This document shows positions 36,209 to 44,877 of a stretch of 64,000 nt of DNA, piece by piece; positions within the stretch are counted from its first letter, which is position 1; each line of letters begins with the position of its first letter. The notes beneath the pieces were generated by a model that was not told the origin of the DNA, made no database searches, and saw nothing but the letters and a program-made list of their open reading frames with translations. The DNA comes from CAZSHG01 sp964606695 [NCBI: uncultured bacterium]. GTDB lineage: Bacteria > UBP14 > UBA6098. The stretch covers positions 62,001 through 126,000 of the forward strand of contig CAZSHG010000004.1 in NCBI GenBank assembly GCA_964606695.1, given 5' to 3'. The position numbers and the translations under genes are program-made.

Positions 36209-38181
36209 TATTCTACCTCTTCAGGTTCTACATTTTTTTCCAGTATTATTTTCTCGAGTAATATCATCCGATTTTTCGGGGATTTATACGCCCGCAGTAA
36301 ATCTCTCGCGACGGAGTAATCTTCTGTCTCGATCCAGCAATCACTAATCTTAAGAGTTATGTCATAAGTAACGTAATCGCCGTCCTGAGAAGAATTTACG
36401 GTTATCTCGCCGAAATTATTTGATATAGACATCGGTTCGCTGACCCATGCAATTCGATATCCCGGCGGGATTTTGACATCGAAATGATATTTCTCCTCGA
36501 AGGGCGTCGAGAGCACAAGAGGTTCTTCGCGTTCGTCGAGGCTCGTAACGATTTCCATAGTCGCAAAATCCAGAGGGTTTTCCGGGAAATTGAAGATCAT
36601 CATTTCATCCTGGATAAAGGCGTATTCTTCCGTTTCGAAATCGACTTTCAGTGTCGGTGTATCGCCGAGATTATCGATACCTTCAATCTCGAAAGGTTTT
36701 TCACCCACCAGTTTGCCTCCACCGAGATTGGACACGAAACTCTCGACTTTCTGTTCTCGTCTTCGCGGCGATGCGTCGTGGAAAATATCCCGGTAATCTA
36801 TGGCATAATTGCCGAAGAAGGCGGCGGCCATACTTCCGGTCATCTCGCCCCTTTCACCTATTTCGATATCGAAACCGAGGACAATATTATTTTCCCCGGA
36901 ATTTATTTTCGGCACCTCGACGAGTTCGCCTTTGCCTGGACTGACCAGCAGTGCGGTCTCGCCGTCAAAGCCGGGTAAGTAGCCTGCTGGCGTGTATTCG
37001 TCCTCCGTCCAGAGCCAGATTCTCTCGCCGTTATCCGGGTCGTTTACGGTAACTATCATCCTCGATAACTGCCCTATGGCCGGAACGTCTTTTTCAATTT
37101 GCACGTTGCGCGGCGAAAGCAGTGCGATTTTCGGATCGAAACCACTTGCTTTCAGCAATGCAGAAAGGACTACGGTTCTGTCGCGAGTATCGCCGTAGCC
37201 GTTTTCGAGGACTGTGGAAGCTTTGTTTGGTATATATCCAGCGTCGCCGAGTTCCAGCTCGATGAACTTGATATTCCGCGCCACCCAGTATGTAAGCGAG
37301 TCTATGGCCGTTCTACCCGCGAGAGTTCCCAGAATCTCATCCGTTTTGGCCTGCACAGTCTCATCCACGAGAATCTTCGGTGCAACCCGCTTCTGGATAT
37401 AGTCCGCGGCGAGTGTCCAGTTCTTTATCGTTGTGTAATACACCGCCGGGAATACGTTCCTGCCGCGCGGTCCTTGCGGTTCGGGCACAAAGCCATCGTA
37501 ATCCTCGATTGTCCATGTATATATGTTACCTTCTATCATCGGTTCCGGCGCGCCGTTGGCCGATTTGAAAATAAGTTTCCGACCTTCAGGGACGATTATC
37601 GTGAGCTTGTAAAATAGAATCGGAGTCTCCTGAGCGAGTATCTCGATGCCGCCGAAGGGCTTTTTAGGCGTGTCAGTCGTGATTATCTCCGCGCCGATAT
37701 CGACTATGGACGAATCGTCCACGCCGGGTAAAGTTACAACGCGCTGTTGAAGGCTGGCATAGATTCCAGCTCCGGATAATCCGGGCGGTGTGATGTCGTT
37801 GATTTCTGTTTCATCGCTAACAACCACAGTGAAAATCGAATCGACGGCGGGTGTTATACTTCTTGCGCGTGTGATATTAATCGATTCGAAATCCGTATCG
37901 TAGGTGTATTTGACATTGGACATCTCCTTTTTGCCCATGAAAGTCAGAACCTGCGTTACGTTACGCCACTCAATCTTATATCCGCCGTCCGGGAGAAGCT
38001 CGATAGTCTTCTCGCCCCATAAAAGGACGTGTTTGGCATCGGTGTAATCCTCGCGTGTAGGCGCATCGATCGCCATATCGAACGTCTTTTCGTCGAGAAC
38101 AGTGTCGGCCTGAGAGGGCACCGCGTAAATTCCGGATATGATAATCGCGATTGAGAATAGTATAATAATCGTCCTTCTCAT
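36208..38181 (-). CDS. Secreted DUF3857/transglutaminase-like protein without catalytic residues
   Basis: 657 residues with a signal peptide (TIIILFSIAIIISGIYA). Residues ~30-210 match the DUF3857 beta domain and ~280-400 the transglutaminase-like core, but the triad is gone. The Cys site of the family (YGDCKDK) reads YGDTRDR (Thr332), the His site (NHMIV) reads SRMIV (Arg374), and the Asp site (WMDPTD) reads WLWTED (Trp391). It is therefore probably a non-catalytic paralogue of the upstream gene, with which it shares a 1-bp stop/start overlap (TAATG). Both sit between gcvPA and gcvPB. A binding or scaffolding role is inferred. Confidence 0.87.
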   Translation of the reverse strand: MRRTIIILFSIAIIISGIYAVPSQADTVLDEKTFDMAIDAPTREDYTDAKHVLLWGEKTIELLPDGGYKIEWRNVTQVLTFMGKKEMSNVKYTYDTDFESINITRARSITPAVDSIFTVVVSDETEINDITPPGLSGAGIYASLQQRVVTLPGVDDSSIVDIGAEIITTDTPKKPFGGIEILAQETPILFYKLTIIVPEGRKLIFKSANGAPEPMIEGNIYTWTIEDYDGFVPEPQGPRGRNVFPAVYYTTIKNWTLAADYIQKRVAPKILVDETVQAKTDEILGTLAGRTAIDSLTYWVARNIKFIELELGDAGYIPNKASTVLENGYGDTRDRTVVLSALLKASGFDPKIALLSPRNVQIEKDVPAIGQLSRMIVTVNDPDNGERIWLWTEDEYTPAGYLPGFDGETALLVSPGKGELVEVPKINSGENNIVLGFDIEIGERGEMTGSMAAAFFGNYAIDYRDIFHDASPRRREQKVESFVSNLGGGKLVGEKPFEIEGIDNLGDTPTLKVDFETEEYAFIQDEMMIFNFPENPLDFATMEIVTSLDEREEPLVLSTPFEEKYHFDVKIPPGYRIAWVSEPMSISNNFGEITVNSSQDGDYVTYDITLKISDCWIETEDYSVARDLLRAYKSPKNRMILLEKIILEKNVEPEEVE

Positions 38182-40190
38182 TACGCATCACCCCCTTTTT
38201 CGAGTATAATCATCCCCTGACCGGCATTCTCCATTCGTTTGACCGCCTTTCGATAATCTGGATATTCGTCGGCAGGAATCACAGGCTTTTTAATCATAAA
38301 GGACGATTTATAAGTAACGACGTCGCCCTCCAATGTGTAATCCATTGCGAATGAAGATGGAGCTTCATCGAGCATAATCCTATCGGGAAGCGATTTTGCC
38401 GCGTAACCTCCGGGAAGCACGATTGTCTCTTCCAATATACTGCCAATTGTAAACTGTATGTTCAGGGGAAATTCCCTCTCCGTTAGAGTCGTTGTTTGGG
38501 TCAATAATAAACCGATTATATCGAAAGCGTAAGTCGATAGGGGCGATTTCACCAGAAGATAATCCCCCGCGACAATCGCGTAATCGGGTATCTCGTATTC
38601 GATCGTCATGTTCACGGGTTCCCAGAGGTTATCGATAGGCTCAGGGGAAACTTCGAGTTTTGTGATTTTTGCCGAGGGATGCACGGCATTCTTGACCATC
38701 TGCGTCCAGAATCTTTCCTGTTGGGTAGGTTCCATTTGCTGGAATATCAGTCGCAGAACCTGATCGTAAAAGCCTTTGGCGTTGATAGTTACAGCGCTCT
38801 TAAACGTTCCGTCGGGGAAGATTTCGCTGTTCGCTGTAATTTTGCCCGCCTGCGTTTCCGGCGGTAGAATCGGATGATACATCAGGTCCTCGCCCTCCGG
38901 CGTGCATATCAACGCGGCTTTCTTCATGTGATAGGCCGGAAGCATATCCATGCAAAGGGCGTCCGTAGGATCCATCCAGTGCTCGTTGCCCTCGCGGTCG
39001 TAACAAACGACTATCATGTGGTTGAACTGGTTCGCCGCAACCTCTTTATGCACGTGATTTAACGGATTCGATAACGCCACGTAGGATTTAAATCCCGCTT
39101 CTTCTAACATAACCGCCAGCAGGGCGGATTTGTCTTTGCAAACTCCGGCCTGTGCCTCGAAAGTCTCGCAAACGTCGTGCGGGGTGATCCCCTCCTTCGC
39201 ACCGAGTGAAAGCCCGATGTAACGAATATCCTGCGCTGTGTAATACGCTATAGCGCGAATACTGTCGATGTCGCTTTTCTGATCCTTCACCAGTTCGGCC
39301 ACTTTAGCTACTATAACTTCGTTAGCTATCATATTCGGTTGAGAAAGTTCGTAAACCTTGCGCGAATATTCCTGCCAGGTTACGTTCGATGCGAGGATTT
39401 TTGTCAGGAATTCGCTTACTGGCGGCATTCCGTCCTCGGTGATAGCCATCGGGAAACTGTCGCCTTCCCAATGGTAAATCCGCAGGGAATCCTCGATAAT
39501 CTTTTCGGCGAAACTCACTCGTCCTTCCGGGTCATTGTATATTTTCCAGTTCATTTCCTCGGAATATGGCACCACGAGTGCGGCCTCCGCGTGCATTACG
39601 GGTTCGGTGCTCTGGAAACCGGCGCGGTAATCCATCATATCTTCCAACATTGGTTGGACGGTTTCGAACCTTATAGCGAACTCCAACCCGCATCCAACCT
39701 CGAGTTCCGGCAGATGGATCACCTTCTGGCGTAGGTTCGACCAGTAGATGTCCATCTCGGCGTAACCTTCGAGAGTTTCGTCGGTTATGTCCTCTTCCCC
39801 GACCGTTACTACGCTGGAATCGGGATATATAACGCGGACGTAAATGATATCCAGCGTCATCTGCTGTGTATCGTAACCGATGGGAATCGTCGTGTAATCC
39901 TTGGTAGCTTTCATAGTGAGTAATTTCGTCAGAGAGTAAGATGACGAAACCTGGTTGCCGTCTGGATGGAAATAGGAAGAATCGGACTGAAACACGGTAA
40001 CTGTATGGGCATTCGGCCAATCGTGGCGCGCCCCGGCGGACTCAAGGAGTTGCATAATTTGCGGGGAAGCTTTAGTTACAGGCTCTCTCGACCATCGATC
40101 GATGAGGAACGCTTTGCCCCCACCACAACCGGCCAGTATGAACGCCAGCGTAATAGCGATAAGGATTAGACAATTATTTCTCTTAAGCAT
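38181..40190 (-). CDS. DUF3857/transglutaminase-like lipoprotein, catalytic triad intact
   Basis: 669 residues; lipobox FILAGC (Cys22). It has the same architecture as the downstream paralogue: DUF3857 beta domain (~60-250) and transglutaminase core (~300-410). Here the triad is present: Cys351 in AGVCKDKSALLAVMLEEAGF, His391 in NQFNHMIVV, Asp407 in HWMDPTD. Such enzymes cleave or cross-link peptide amides in the envelope; the substrate is unknown. It starts 8 bp inside the end of gcvPA and its stop overlaps the next start, so it is translated as part of the gcv operon despite having no known role in glycine cleavage. Confidence 0.88.
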   Translation of the reverse strand: MLKRNNCLILIAITLAFILAGCGGGKAFLIDRWSREPVTKASPQIMQLLESAGARHDWPNAHTVTVFQSDSSYFHPDGNQVSSSYSLTKLLTMKATKDYTTIPIGYDTQQMTLDIIYVRVIYPDSSVVTVGEEDITDETLEGYAEMDIYWSNLRQKVIHLPELEVGCGLEFAIRFETVQPMLEDMMDYRAGFQSTEPVMHAEAALVVPYSEEMNWKIYNDPEGRVSFAEKIIEDSLRIYHWEGDSFPMAITEDGMPPVSEFLTKILASNVTWQEYSRKVYELSQPNMIANEVIVAKVAELVKDQKSDIDSIRAIAYYTAQDIRYIGLSLGAKEGITPHDVCETFEAQAGVCKDKSALLAVMLEEAGFKSYVALSNPLNHVHKEVAANQFNHMIVVCYDREGNEHWMDPTDALCMDMLPAYHMKKAALICTPEGEDLMYHPILPPETQAGKITANSEIFPDGTFKSAVTINAKGFYDQVLRLIFQQMEPTQQERFWTQMVKNAVHPSAKITKLEVSPEPIDNLWEPVNMTIEYEIPDYAIVAGDYLLVKSPLSTYAFDIIGLLLTQTTTLTEREFPLNIQFTIGSILEETIVLPGGYAAKSLPDRIMLDEAPSSFAMDYTLEGDVVTYKSSFMIKKPVIPADEYPDYRKAVKRMENAGQGMIILEKGGDA

Positions 40191-41532
40191 TAAGAACCTC
40201 CGTCGCGACCTCGACGAAATTATCCATTTCGAAACGCGATCTCTTTTCAGTTACTGCAATCAGTAACTCGTTTTCCCTTTCGGGATAGAACTTTCGCATT
40301 GGAATGCCCGCCAGAAAACCCTCCGCCGCCATCGTCTCTACGAATTCCGTCGCAGACATGGGTAGTTTTACAGCGAATTCGCGGAAGAAGGGATCGTCGT
40401 GGAGTAATTCGATTCCATTTATTTCGGTGAGCTTTTTCGCGAGGTAATGCGCCTTATGATAGCACTGCGAGGATATTTCCACGAATCCTTTTTCGCCTAC
40501 GAGCGACATGTAAACGGTTACCGCGAGAGCGCACAGAGCTTCGTTCGTGCAGATATTGCTGGTTGCTTTCTCGCGGCGTATATGCTGTTCGCGGGTTTGG
40601 AGCGTCATAACGAAACCGCGGGTGCCTTTGTCGTCCGTGGATGCGCCTATAAGGCGCCCGGGCATCTTGCGGATGTGCTTTTCCCTCGCACCGAAGAAAC
40701 CGATATAGGGTCCTCCGAATCCGACAGGATTGCCCATCGACTGGGCTTCGCCGACGGCGATATCCGCGCCGTATTCGCCCGGTGGTGTCAGCATACCCAG
40801 CGAAATCGGATCGACCGCGGCAAGAAGTTCCGCGCCGGATTCCTCGATGGCTTTATCAAAAGCGAAACCGTCCTCGATACATCCGACAAAATTCGGATTC
40901 TGGATTATCGCCGCGGCTATCGTATTGTCGGCCATTTCGGCGAGTTTCGCGTAATCCGTAACGCCGCCCTTCGCGGGCACAGTAATCAGATCGATTCCGG
41001 TGGGATATGTATATGTCCGCAGGACTTTCAAATAATGGGGATGAAGATGTTCGGGCACCAGGATTTTTTCGCGGCGTTTCTCGCCTACCGCCATCAACAC
41101 GGCTTCCGCGAGTGCCGTCGGGCCGTCATACATGCTGGCGTTGGCCACGTCCATCCCGGTTAATCTGGCAATCAGCGACTGGAACTCGAATATCGCCTGA
41201 AGGGTTCCCTGCGATACCTCCGCCTGGTAGGGAGTGTATGCCGTCGCGAATTCCGGTCTCGAGGTTATATGTTCCACCGCCGCCGGGATATAGTGATCGT
41301 AAGCCCCCGCTCCGAGGAAACTCACGAAAGCGTTCGAATCTGCATTTGTCGCCGATAACGCCCAGGCTTCGGCAAGAGCTTCCATTTCGCTTATCGGCTC
41401 GGGAAGTTTCGGTAATCGTTGCGATATTAGTTCATCCGGGACGGCATCTCGAATGAGTTCTTGAATCGAACCATAGCCCATCGCCTCGAGCATCGCCTTG
41501 CGGTCCTCGGGCGTGTTTGGTATGTATCCCAT
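40183..41532 (-). CDS. gcvPA: Glycine dehydrogenase (decarboxylating) subunit 1
   Basis: 449 residues from the ATG at 41532 (GGAG upstream, MGYIPNTPEDRKAMLEAMG), the expected N-terminus; longer in-frame versions run into gcvH. Family blocks include SFLGAGAYDHYIPAAVEHI, TAYTPYQAEVSQGTLQAIFE, NASMYDGPTALAEA, FGGPYIGFFGAREKHIRKMPGRLIG and QTREQHIRREKATSNICTN. It is the alpha half of the split P-protein, without the PLP lysine. It begins 7 bp after gcvH and overlaps the following transglutaminase lipoprotein gene by 8 bp. Confidence 0.97.
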   Translation of the reverse strand: MGYIPNTPEDRKAMLEAMGYGSIQELIRDAVPDELISQRLPKLPEPISEMEALAEAWALSATNADSNAFVSFLGAGAYDHYIPAAVEHITSRPEFATAYTPYQAEVSQGTLQAIFEFQSLIARLTGMDVANASMYDGPTALAEAVLMAVGEKRREKILVPEHLHPHYLKVLRTYTYPTGIDLITVPAKGGVTDYAKLAEMADNTIAAAIIQNPNFVGCIEDGFAFDKAIEESGAELLAAVDPISLGMLTPPGEYGADIAVGEAQSMGNPVGFGGPYIGFFGAREKHIRKMPGRLIGASTDDKGTRGFVMTLQTREQHIRREKATSNICTNEALCALAVTVYMSLVGEKGFVEISSQCYHKAHYLAKKLTEINGIELLHDDPFFREFAVKLPMSATEFVETMAAEGFLAGIPMRKFYPERENELLIAVTEKRSRFEMDNFVEVATEVLNA

Positions 41533-41539
41533 AATACTC

Positions 41540-41914
41540 CTACTCGATAAGATCCGTGTAATCTTTCGCGGAAAGAAGCTCGTCCAGTTCGGTAGTATCG
41601 GACATCTTAACCTTGATGAACCAGCCACCCTCGTAAGGCTCCTGGTTGACCAATTCGGGTGTTCCCTCGAGAGATTCGTTTATCTCCATAACCTCTCCGG
41701 AAACAGGCGCGTAAACGTCATTTACGGCCTTTACCGCCTCAATCGTTCCCATCGATTCGAACTGGGTAACCATATCTCCTATTTCGGGTAACTCGACGTA
41801 AACGACGTCGCCCAACTCGCTCTGGGCATAATCCGTAATACCGATTGTGGCGATATCGCCATCGACCTTTACCCATTCATGTTCTTTGGTGAATTTTAGA
41901 TCCTGAGGAACCAT
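41540..41914 (-). CDS. gcvH: Glycine cleavage system H protein
   Basis: 124 residues, normal length; AGGAGGAG before the ATG. The lipoylation lysine is in MGTIEAVKAVNDVYAPVSGEV (Lys62 or so), preceded by HEWVKVDGDIATIGITDYAQSELGDVVYVELPEIGD. The lipoyl arm shuttles the aminomethyl intermediate between P, T and L proteins. First gene of the operon, with a promoter at 41974-42001 and a dyad in its leader. Confidence 0.97.
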   Translation of the reverse strand: MVPQDLKFTKEHEWVKVDGDIATIGITDYAQSELGDVVYVELPEIGDMVTQFESMGTIEAVKAVNDVYAPVSGEVMEINESLEGTPELVNQEPYEGGWFIKVKMSDTTELDELLSAKDYTDLIE

Positions 41915-41935
41915 GTCTCCTCCTCTTCTGGTTAT

Positions 41936-41951
41936 ATGACCTATCGGTCAT
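41936..41951 (-). promoter_or_regulatory. Inverted repeat in the gcvH leader (candidate operator)
   Basis: ATGACC and GGTCAT with a 4-bp centre (TATC) form a perfect dyad between the predicted gcvH transcript start (~41967) and its ATG. The form resembles TetR-type operators (TGACCNNNNGGTCA). The leader is too short for a glycine riboswitch. Confidence 0.45.
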
Positions 41952-41973
41952 TTTCAACTCATTTAGAACCTTA

Positions 41974-42001
41974 AATATAGGAATCGTTTTATTAATTGCA
42001 A
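41974..42001 (-). promoter_or_regulatory. Sigma-70-like promoter of the gcv operon
   Basis: Minus strand: TTGCAA (42001-41996), 16-bp spacer, TATATT (41979-41974), about 53 nt before the gcvH ATG. It is divergent from the promoter at 42036-42065. Confidence 0.6.
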
Positions 42002-42035
42002 AGTATTTTTCGGCAAATATATCGCTAAAAACATC

Positions 42036-42065
42036 TTGCGAATCCCGGTAATCGAATTATATAAT
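42036..42065 (+). promoter_or_regulatory. Sigma-70-like promoter of the comEC gene pair
   Basis: TTGCGA (42036-42041), 18-bp spacer, perfect TATAAT (42060-42065). It is back to back with the gcvH promoter 35 bp away. Confidence 0.6.
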
Positions 42066-42103
42066 TAAATGTCAACGATTAGACCCTGGAAATGGAACCG
42101 AAA

Positions 42104-42358
42104 ATGAGACGTGAACAATTATTACAGGCCCTTGAAGAACTTGCCGCAAAAATCGGCATCGAAGTCCGTTATGAAAAAATGGGCACGATTTTGGGTGGGC
42201 TTTGTCGTATCCACGACGGTAAAGTTATACTCATCAATAAAAACCTTTCCGACGCGTCCAGGGTCGAATTGCTTTCCTCCGAACTTGCGCTGGAAAGCGA
42301 AAAACTCGAAAAGGTCTATGTTCTTCCTGAGGTTCGCGAAATACTTGGTCTGTCGTGA
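42104..42358 (+). CDS. Small conserved-looking cytoplasmic protein before comEC
   Basis: 84 residues from ATG at 42104 (GGAA upstream); an ATG at 42092 would add four residues. The sequence is amphipathic (RREQLLQALEELAAKIGIEV, GTILGGLCRIHDGKVILINK, VELLSSELALESEKLEKVYV). The central LCRIHDGKVILINKNLSD resembles short proteins seen in several FCB genomes, but I cannot give a name. Its TGA overlaps the GTG start of comEC (GTGA), so the two are co-translated. Confidence 0.75.
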   Translation: MRREQLLQALEELAAKIGIEVRYEKMGTILGGLCRIHDGKVILINKNLSDASRVELLSSELALESEKLEKVYVLPEVREILGLS

Positions 42359-44811
42359 AACCCGCCAGGACTCCCCCAACACCTTTACTTATGGCCTTTG
42401 GTCTAATAGCGGTCGGTATCGTCTTAGCCAGGATGATATTTCCCCAGAGCGAAAAGGGCATTATCGTATTCGGTGCGATATCCATTCTCGCCTGCGTTGT
42501 AGCAATTCTGACGGCTTCATTCAGTAAAGGGAAAATCAAGCTGGCCGCCTTTATTACCATCGTTATTGGATTAATTTCGTTCGGCGGTTATCGTTACGAG
42601 CTGTGGAGCCGAATTCCAGAAAGCGACGTCAGTCGTCTCAACGGACGTGAAGTGCGGTTATACGGCGCAATCACAAGCGACATCGAACTTAGCGAAGATC
42701 GTCAGCGGTTCGAATTATCGGCCGATTCGGTCGAAATCCAGGATACTATGGTCATCGCCATTGGTAAAATCCGCATTTATCTTTATCAGGCAAGACCACT
42801 CGCTTACGGCGATTATATAGCTATTAACGTGAAACTCCAGGAACCCTGGCGCGCGACAAACCCTTATGCCTACGATTTCAAAAAATCCCTGGAATCCAAA
42901 GGAATCCGTTCGATTGCTTTCGTCTATCGGGATAGGAATGTTAGACTTCTCGATAGTTCCGGCGGAAGCTTCTTTTTATCGGACATCGTCAATCCCCTGC
43001 GCCGGCACATTGAAAAGACAATAGACGCCAATCTTCACGGCGACTCGGCGGCACTGTTGAAAGGCCTTATGCTGGGGCTTGGACGAAAGCTCCCCGACGA
43101 TGTCCGCGACGCTTTCGCAGATTCTGGAACGGTGCACATCCTTGCTGTCAGCGGTTTGCACGTCGGCATTATAGCCGGATTGGCGTGGTTACTTTTCGCT
43201 TCGATAATCCGTATTCCACGGGGAATAAGCGCGGTTATGACAATCGTGTTGCTCGCGGTTTTCGCCGGGCTGGTTGGAGGAAGGCCATCAGTTCTACGTG
43301 CGGCTTTCATGTTCTCGATTATTATCGTCGGTGCTTCGCTAAATAAGCCCCCCAATTTACTTAATTCGATAGGTGCGGCAGGCGCGGTTCTGCTCGCAAT
43401 AAAGCCAATCTGGATAGGCGACATAGGCTTTCAGCTTAGTTTCGGCGCTACGCTCGGAATAGCCTATTTATTGCCAAAATTCCAATCCTGGCTACCGGAA
43501 AAATATCAGAAAGCGAATTTCGCAGGAACATGGATCATTTCCCCATTCCTGGTTTCGCTTTCTGCAACCCTTGGCACCGCGCCGCTTGTGGCCTGGCATT
43601 TCCACCGTTTCCAGCTAATTGGCCCCATAGCCAACCTTGTCGTCCTACCGCCGCTTGGAATAATTATTGGTTACGGAATCCTGGCTGTGATATTCCAACC
43701 GATTTTGCCTTTTTTAACGAAACTTTTCCTCGCCGTAGATTGGTTATTCTTGAGGATTTACCTGCTTAATGCCGTGAAGTTTTTCGCGTCGTTACCATTT
43801 GCTTATTTGACATTTCCCCACCCCTCTTTTACCTGGGTGGTTTTCTATTATGTAGTCCTCGTCGCAAGCCCGGTATTGCTCCAGAAACTCAACCGAAAAT
43901 ATCTCGCGGCGATAGGTTACATAGCAATTACCGCGTTAGCCCTGTTGTTGGGCAGGATAACTTCGGTCGAGAGACTTGACGAGGACATTCGCGTAACATT
44001 TTTCGACATAGGCCAGGGCGATTGTGCATTGATTGAATTCGACGACGGGCGTGAGATGCTTATCGACGGCGGTCAACCAGGTAACGTGGATTTCAGTGTT
44101 GTGCCATATCTACAAGCACGGGGATTAAAACGAATCGACGCAGTTGTGATGACCCACTCCGATGCCGACCACGTCGGCGGGTTACGCGACCTGCAAAACG
44201 ATTTCGAATACGGCACGATCTATGTCCCATACGCAACTTACACCAGCAACCTGCATCGCCGTTTCATCGAATACGCCGATTCGCTCGGCACACTTGTCGA
44301 ACTGCTTTCCCTCAGTGAACATATCCACGATTTCCCGGAATTGGAAGTCCTCTGGCCGGATACGTTATCCGTATCGCCGGAAGGATCCCTTCTGGTGAAT
44401 GCCAACGAGGGATCTATCGTTCTCATGTTGAAATCGGGCGAAGCGGAAGTTTTCTTTGCAGGAGATATCGGTATCCCCACCGAACGAAGTATAGTCGAAT
44501 TGGCGGACATCGAATGCGATGTCGTGAAAGTCCCTCATCACGGAAGTAAATACTCCACCGCCGAAGAGATGGTCAAAGAAACAACTCCTCTTCTGGCGGT
44601 AATCTCAGTCGGAGCTAAAAACCGTTTCGGTCATCCGGCGGATAGGGTTATCGAAGACTACAGAAAAGCCGGCAGTGAAGTCCTCCGCACCGATAAGCAT
44701 GGCGCGGTGATTCTATCAATCGATAAGGGTAAGATTAAATACCGAAGCTATCTTGGCAAATCCGGAGTCTTTAACGCAACCGACCAACCTCATCAAACAA
44801 ACGTCGAATAA
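42355..44811 (+). CDS. comEC: ComEC/Rec2 DNA-uptake channel protein
   Basis: 818 residues from GTG at 42355. An N-terminal DUF4131 region (~60-200, OB-like), the Competence membrane domain (~225-500: DSAALLKGLMLGLGRKLPDDV, FADSGTVHILAVSGLHVGIIAGL, GGRPSVLRAAFMFSI) and a C-terminal metallo-beta-lactamase domain (~545-800: VTFFDIGQGDCALIEFDDG, VVMTHSDADHVGGL, VKVPHHGSKYST) are all present. ComEC carries single-stranded DNA across the inner membrane during transformation. The full-length gene suggests the organism can import DNA. No other com genes are adjacent; an HhH-bearing barrel lies at 15118. Confidence 0.95.
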   Translation: MKPARTPPTPLLMAFGLIAVGIVLARMIFPQSEKGIIVFGAISILACVVAILTASFSKGKIKLAAFITIVIGLISFGGYRYELWSRIPESDVSRLNGREVRLYGAITSDIELSEDRQRFELSADSVEIQDTMVIAIGKIRIYLYQARPLAYGDYIAINVKLQEPWRATNPYAYDFKKSLESKGIRSIAFVYRDRNVRLLDSSGGSFFLSDIVNPLRRHIEKTIDANLHGDSAALLKGLMLGLGRKLPDDVRDAFADSGTVHILAVSGLHVGIIAGLAWLLFASIIRIPRGISAVMTIVLLAVFAGLVGGRPSVLRAAFMFSIIIVGASLNKPPNLLNSIGAAGAVLLAIKPIWIGDIGFQLSFGATLGIAYLLPKFQSWLPEKYQKANFAGTWIISPFLVSLSATLGTAPLVAWHFHRFQLIGPIANLVVLPPLGIIIGYGILAVIFQPILPFLTKLFLAVDWLFLRIYLLNAVKFFASLPFAYLTFPHPSFTWVVFYYVVLVASPVLLQKLNRKYLAAIGYIAITALALLLGRITSVERLDEDIRVTFFDIGQGDCALIEFDDGREMLIDGGQPGNVDFSVVPYLQARGLKRIDAVVMTHSDADHVGGLRDLQNDFEYGTIYVPYATYTSNLHRRFIEYADSLGTLVELLSLSEHIHDFPELEVLWPDTLSVSPEGSLLVNANEGSIVLMLKSGEAEVFFAGDIGIPTERSIVELADIECDVVKVPHHGSKYSTAEEMVKETTPLLAVISVGAKNRFGHPADRVIEDYRKAGSEVLRTDKHGAVILSIDKGKIKYRSYLGKSGVFNATDQPHQTNVE

Positions 44812-44840
44812 ACCAAATTTAAAATTATTTCACTTCTAAA

Positions 44841-44867
44841 TTGACAGGGAGAGGTATTTCATATAAT
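44841..44867 (+). promoter_or_regulatory. Promoter directly abutting the M16 peptidase start
   Basis: Perfect TTGACA (44841-44846) and perfect TATAAT (44862-44867) with a short 15-bp spacer. The predicted transcript would start about four bases before the ATG at 44878, leaving no room for a ribosome-binding site. Confidence 0.6.
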
Positions 44868-44877
44868 ATTGAATATT

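Noticed and set aside
41915-41967. Glycine riboswitch ahead of the gcv operon
   Set aside because: The leader is only about 50 nt and shows a simple dyad, too short for the known aptamer.
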